Source: Nitrospiraceae bacterium (lineage in GTDB: Bacteria > Nitrospirota > Nitrospiria > Nitrospirales > Nitrospiraceae). From it: DNA of 64,000 bases. The DNA lies in NCBI GenBank assembly GCA_919902665.1, contig CAKKRK010000020.1, positions 1-64,000 on the forward strand, in the 5' to 3' direction. The notes under the pieces are model-generated. The model had not been told where the DNA came from. It saw only the letters and a list, made by a program, of their open reading frames with translations, and did no database searches. The translations under genes were made by a program, and so were the position numbers. Shown here piece by piece: positions 60,670 to 64,000 of this stretch (positions are counted from its first letter, which is position 1; each line of letters begins with the position of its first letter).

Positions 60670-61106
60670 GCCTCGAGTCATTGCGGAAACTACGTGCGCA
60701 GACCGTCGAGGCGTTGATGATGGACTTGGCGCAGATCACTCGCACGCTGGCGCAGCGTGAGGAACGGTATCGGAACCTTGAAGCCAAAATTCAGCAGGAG
60801 GTCGTCACCCACGACCGACAATCTGTACAAGGGCTCACGATAGAAGCCTGGTTGGAATGGCAGGGACGTATGGATTCGCAACAGGCAGTGCTGCGCCGGG
60901 TGCGTCGAGAGGTCGAGCAAGCTGTGGAGGCATGGCAGCAGACCAAGGCGCTTCTCGTTGAAGCCAGCCTGGAGCGTAAGCTGCTTGATATTGTCGCCGA
61001 CAAACGCCGCGCCGCGCAATGTGCCGACGCGGCGCGCCAGGAGCAGCGGACCATGGATGAGGCTGCGAGCCGCAGGCATTCCACTCGGCGAGAGCGCTAC
61101 TCATGA
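60666..61106 (+). CDS. fliJ: flagellar export chaperone FliJ
   Basis: A 146-residue coiled-coil protein overlapping fliI by 4 bases (ATGA). SLRKLRAQTVEALMMDLAQITRTLAQREERYRNLE and the C-terminal KLLDIVADKRRAAQCADAARQEQRTMDEAA follow the two-helix FliJ pattern. FliJ acts as the stalk of the FliI ATPase ring. Confidence 0.85.
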   Translation: MSLESLRKLRAQTVEALMMDLAQITRTLAQREERYRNLEAKIQQEVVTHDRQSVQGLTIEAWLEWQGRMDSQQAVLRRVRREVEQAVEAWQQTKALLVEASLERKLLDIVADKRRAAQCADAARQEQRTMDEAASRRHSTRRERYS

Positions 61107-61861
61107 ACACACGATTCATCAGAGGTTGGATAGATCGGTTCGGTCTCGGCCGTCTTGGGCAGGTGGAGAAAGCGGTGCCACGAATGAATCGGCATTCCCA
61201 GTTGTGGACGATGGTTGGCGGCATCCTCGGTTCGACGATTCTCTTCTGGGTCATGGTGCAACTGGGACAAGCCTCTTCCGAACCCAAAGATAAAGCACAG
61301 GCGGCGACGACGAGCGGGCTGAAGCAGAATGTGCTACCACGAGCGCAGGAGGCAAAGAACTCGGGAGAGGAGTCTGATAACGATGCCAAGCTGTTGGCTC
61401 CACCCGCGGTCCAGGGGCCGGCGATCGATGTTCCTCGTGAATTGCTCGACATGCTGGATCAGAGAAAGCGTGATCTTGATCGGCGTGAGCAAGCGCTTCG
61501 CCAGAACGAAGAGCGACTCATGATTGTGAGGGGGCAGATCGAGGAGCTCTTGGACCAGAACGAAGCCTTGGAAAAGAAGATCCAGAGCGCGCAAGCCAAA
61601 GAAGACCGAGCTCCGTCACCACTAGCCAAGGCCCATGCGGAGAAGGAGCGTTCGGCACAGGAACAACGGACACAGCTCGCGAAGATCTACGAATCCATGC
61701 CGTCTGAGGACGCCGCCTTGCGTCTTGAACATATGCCGGATCGAAAAGCGATCGAAATCCTTAAGCTGGTGAAAGCAAAAACTGCCGGTGCGATCCTCGC
61801 GCAAGTCAAAGCCGATCGGGCTGCGAAACTCACGGAGCAGCTGCTGACACAGACGCCGTAG
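61103..61861 (+). CDS. MotE-like flagellar coiled-coil membrane protein
   Basis: A 252-residue protein overlapping fliJ by 4 bases. One membrane segment (about 36-55, MVGGILGSTILFWVMVQLGQ) is followed by a linker and a long charged coiled coil (about 110-190). The C-terminus SMPSEDAALRLEHMPDRKAIEILKLVKAKTAGAILAQV is the MgtE-N-like fold found in MotE and similar flagellar proteins, which help stator or export assembly. It keeps the operon orientation. Confidence 0.78.
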   Translation: MNTRFIRGWIDRFGLGRLGQVEKAVPRMNRHSQLWTMVGGILGSTILFWVMVQLGQASSEPKDKAQAATTSGLKQNVLPRAQEAKNSGEESDNDAKLLAPPAVQGPAIDVPRELLDMLDQRKRDLDRREQALRQNEERLMIVRGQIEELLDQNEALEKKIQSAQAKEDRAPSPLAKAHAEKERSAQEQRTQLAKIYESMPSEDAALRLEHMPDRKAIEILKLVKAKTAGAILAQVKADRAAKLTEQLLTQTP

Positions 61862-61932
61862 AACTATCCATAGATGGAAGGCTGGAGCCTGGTTCTGGAG
61901 CTTTTGCCTGTGAAACTCTTCAGACATTGTGT

Positions 61933-62640
61933 ATGGACCACCAATTTGCGAAAGCCATAATGCGTCAGCTGCACGTGATTCTTCTCATTGTCATGCTTAC
62001 GTCGATGAATGCCTGTATGATCGCAAACTACCAAGTAACTGCTCTGGAGTCTTCCGAGAAGAGACCTATTTGGACTTCGAGGTATGACGATGCTGTGCAA
62101 TTCGTGATCCCAAGGTATCACAGAGTTGAATCTCGTTGTCGCGGTGGGGGATGGCTCGCTCTGATTGATGTATTTGGAGGTTCTTGTAGGGAAGAACACG
62201 ATTTTATTGGAACTCAGGTGCATGATGGTCTGTTAATGGCCCTCGACGAGATGCCATTGGGAAAGCCTGCTGAGTTTATAGAGCACATTCGATCACAGGG
62301 ACTGGTGTGCGTCGTCACGGTGAATGTGCAAATCAACGACGATATTCCCTACAGTGAGCTTTTCAGTTTAGCGACCTTGTTCACAGTTCCTGCTTACACA
62401 ACGCACAAGTATATTCTTGGTTATTCTCTGCTTTTTGATTTTAAAACCGTCAAGGAATACGAGCATCACATTACAGAGAAAGCCATCTCTGGCTGGATCT
62501 CCTGGCTGCTGTTTCCAGTAATGTATTCATTTTGGGATGATATCAAGTTAAACCTGACTGAATATGGGCCACGCGCCAGTGTCATTAAGGAAACAACGAA
62601 GACATTTCTGCGTGAGGCTCACCGAGAGGGTATTTTGTAG
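61933..62640 (+). CDS. unknown lipoprotein
   Basis: About 235 residues. The start may be ATG 61933 or 61960; no clear ribosome site is seen. A hydrophobic signal (RQLHVILLIVMLTSMNAC) ends in a Cys suited for lipidation. The mature protein has strands with Cys residues (SRCRGGGWLALIDVFGGSC), then LFSLATLFTVPAYTTHKYILGYSLLFDFK, and a hydrophobic patch ISWLLFPVMYSFWDD near the end. It resembles small outer-membrane lipoproteins with GNA1162-like ends, without a firm family. Lower GC than the flagellar genes on both sides suggests later insertion. Confidence 0.6.
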   Translation: MDHQFAKAIMRQLHVILLIVMLTSMNACMIANYQVTALESSEKRPIWTSRYDDAVQFVIPRYHRVESRCRGGGWLALIDVFGGSCREEHDFIGTQVHDGLLMALDEMPLGKPAEFIEHIRSQGLVCVVTVNVQINDDIPYSELFSLATLFTVPAYTTHKYILGYSLLFDFKTVKEYEHHITEKAISGWISWLLFPVMYSFWDDIKLNLTEYGPRASVIKETTKTFLREAHREGIL

Positions 62641-62722
62641 CTCGCCGCCTCGATGTGAGAGTCAATCACATTCCGAGGAAAGACAAAGGGGGTCAGTAAG
62701 TTGGGGTCGCAGTAAGTTCTAA

Positions 62723-63022
62723 TCACGCGACTTCCAACTCCACATGCACACGCCGGCCAAGAGCCGTGGCGATATTCACCAGGGCATCCAGCGAAAACCG
62801 CGACACACGCCCGCGTAACAAGTCATTCATGCGAGGCTGGGTGACGCCGCAATGGGTTGCGGCATCGGCCTGCTTCCAGTTCTTGGCCTTGATGATAGCC
62901 GCGATCTGCCGCATCAGTTCGGCCTGCGCCTGGAGATTGGCTGCCTGCTCGGGGGTGTCGGCAATCGCATTCCACACGCTGCTGAAAGTTTTGGTTTCCC
63001 CAAGGAATCGTAGTCGCTTCAT
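62723..63022 (-). CDS. XRE-family HTH protein, orphan HigA-like antitoxin
   Basis: About 99 residues; ATG 63022 is the start that fits the family, although the frame is open 13 codons upstream. The HTH is IIKAKNWKQADAATHCGVTQPRMNDLLRGRVSRFSLDALVNIATALG, as in XRE/HTH_37 antitoxins that often follow RelE/HigB-like toxins. Directly upstream on its strand (63023-63230) no toxin frame exists. It is opposite in direction to the flagellar operon it interrupts. It may be a remnant of a toxin-antitoxin pair. Confidence 0.78.
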   Translation of the reverse strand: MKRLRFLGETKTFSSVWNAIADTPEQAANLQAQAELMRQIAAIIKAKNWKQADAATHCGVTQPRMNDLLRGRVSRFSLDALVNIATALGRRVHVELEVA

Positions 63023-63230
63023 GAGTTCAATATACTTGATTGGATATAGATCCGAAACCACTTCCGTGCGCGATACCCATAGTTCTGCTCCGGCGAGGGC
63101 TTTCCAAAAATCGGCTTCATTAGACTTCCTGGCGATTCAGCTCGAATTCGAGTTCAAATCATCTGAAGATTTCCCGAAACACTCTCCCGTGCGGTCTTGA
63201 AACCCCGCTGTCGCTCAAAAAAGTCTATTC

Positions 63231-64000
63231 ATGTCTCTGCTCGGTCAGTTTTGCCGAGCACGCTGTAAAGTTTTCCTCTCTCCGGACAACACCGTCAAGG
63301 CGTTCACAAAAACCAGCCTGATTATCCGCGATGTTGCACGCGGCTCACCTGGCATGGGGCTTGTATTACCCTTTGCTCGAATCACAAGAGGATTGGCATA
63401 CGTGGATTTCATCTTTGCTGACATAGTTCCCCATCCATCCGGATCCCCTGTAGACAAGGGAGTCAGACCGTCTCGAGCCTCGACGGCTTCCAGTTCCAGT
63501 GGCAGCCGGAGGAGTTTTCCCGCTGTGCTCCAAGGAGTTCGTGCGGACGAGCGGAGGATGGAGGCTCGTGAAGCAGCCGAGGCGCGATCAGCGAGCAAGG
63601 CTGAGCGTGGGACTCGATCGAGGGAGGCGAAAGAGCGGAGTGCTCCCTCAACTCCGGCTGAGCGTGCCGAGGTGCGATCAATGAGCAAGTCTGATCGTGG
63701 GGGCCGATCGAGAGAAACACAAGAGCCGAATCCTTCTGCAACTCCGGCCGAGCGTGCTGAGGCGCGATCAACGAACAAGTCTGAACGTGGAGCCCAATCG
63801 AGGGAAATACAAGCCCAGAATGCTTCTGCCACTCAGGCTGAGCGCCCAAGCGCATCACCGTCAGAGAAAACAATCCAAGATGGAAGCAGATCCGGCAACG
63901 ATGGAAAGAGGGCCGTTGATGATTCCAGGAATGCGCCGGAGGCTACGGCTCAACCAAGCTCGGTAGGGAACGACTCTCAAGCGCAAGCCTCAATGCCGTT
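63231..64000 (+). CDS. N-terminal part of a probable FliK hook-length protein (runs off window)
   Basis: A frame starting at ATG 63231 stays open for 256 codons to the right edge. The first 80 residues are moderately hydrophobic. From about residue 85 on the protein becomes Ser/Ala/Glu/Arg-rich and disordered, with three 30-residue repeats (AERAEARSxSKSERG). Low-complexity N-termini followed by a compact C-terminal domain are typical of FliK, and a fliK gene is expected after fliJ and a MotE-like gene. The diagnostic C-terminal domain is outside the window. ATG 63354 is an alternative start. No ribosome site is obvious at either. Confidence 0.5.
   Translation, partial: MSLLGQFCRARCKVFLSPDNTVKAFTKTSLIIRDVARGSPGMGLVLPFARITRGLAYVDFIFADIVPHPSGSPVDKGVRPSRASTASSSSGSRRSFPAVLQGVRADERRMEAREAAEARSASKAERGTRSREAKERSAPSTPAERAEVRSMSKSDRGGRSRETQEPNPSATPAERAEARSTNKSERGAQSREIQAQNASATQAERPSASPSEKTIQDGSRSGNDGKRAVDDSRNAPEATAQPSSVGNDSQAQASMP
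63579..63848 (+). repeat. three 90-bp tandem repeats in the fliK-like gene
   Basis: The string GAG-G(C/T)G-CGATCA starts at 63579, 63669 and 63759, exactly 90 bp apart, followed by related Ser/Lys/Arg codons; a fourth, degenerate start lies near 63849. Each unit codes for 30 residues. Copy-number change would lengthen the protein in 30-residue steps. Confidence 0.75.

Noticed and set aside
63245-63832. Long minus-strand frame (195 codons) opposite the fliK-like gene
   Set aside because: It is the antisense of the repetitive Ser/Ala/Glu/Arg codons on the plus strand, has no ribosome site or family match, and the plus-strand frame fits the operon direction and stays open to the edge.

Overview
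The window looks like a chromosome of a Nitrospira-type bacterium (Nitrospirota). This is an inference from the flagellar gene order with its sigma-54 cascade, the SBBP-repeat surface protein, DUF3467 and the mixture of conjugative and lipid genes; no rRNA or marker gene is present to prove it. The left three quarters (1 to about 47.7 kb) is accessory DNA, and the right quarter is a flagellar locus.

Region 1 (1-3.7 kb) holds two decayed IS3-family transposases around a small papain-like amidase and an unknown small protein. Region 2 (2.6-17.4 kb) is a one-directional conjugative type IV secretion operon on the minus strand. In transcription order it is virB2, virB3, virB4, virB6, virB5, virB8, virB9, virB10, virB11, virD4, an OmpA-type lipoprotein, an LPD7 relaxase-accessory protein, a TrbM-like protein and a protein with an RNA polymerase alpha-CTD-like region. 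The virB2 pilin gene carries a one-base frameshift. A RadC/JAMM protein follows.

Region 3 (18.9-37.5 kb) is the most unusual part. A FadL-type outer-membrane protein stands beside two tandem giant regulators (MalT-like ATPase plus C-terminal SARP-type winged helix). The second is broken by one UGA codon, and a fragment of a third lies 3.6 kb downstream. Three copies of a promoter element, made of a 12-bp-period direct repeat of TTTGTCCCCC with TATxG 20 bp further on, precede an SBBP/PKD surface protein, an operon of acyl-ACP desaturase, unknown protein, methyltransferase and cytochrome P450, and a receiver-less sigma-54 activator plus M48 protease. I propose that these form one regulon for a modified lipid or acyl product.

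Region 4 (37.5-47.7 kb) contains a signal-peptidase-like protein fused to a DUF2059-like domain and lacking the catalytic lysine, a gene set with a cytosolic-looking subtilisin and a separate I9-like inhibitor, Tn3 and DUF72 debris, a 2OG-Fe(II) oxygenase, and an excisionase-like protein and tyrosine integrase that end inside a tRNA-Thr(UGU) gene. That tRNA marks the right edge of an integrated element.

Region 5 (47.8-64 kb) runs from an NtrC-type regulator through a TPR protein, a sensor kinase and a second NtrC-type regulator to flgB, flgC, fliE, fliF, fliG, fliH, fliI, fliJ, a motE-like gene and a probable fliK that runs off the window. Two exact GG-N10-GC sigma-54 promoters lie before the TPR/kinase operon and before flgB. 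The fliH product has a response-regulator receiver domain fused to its N-terminus.
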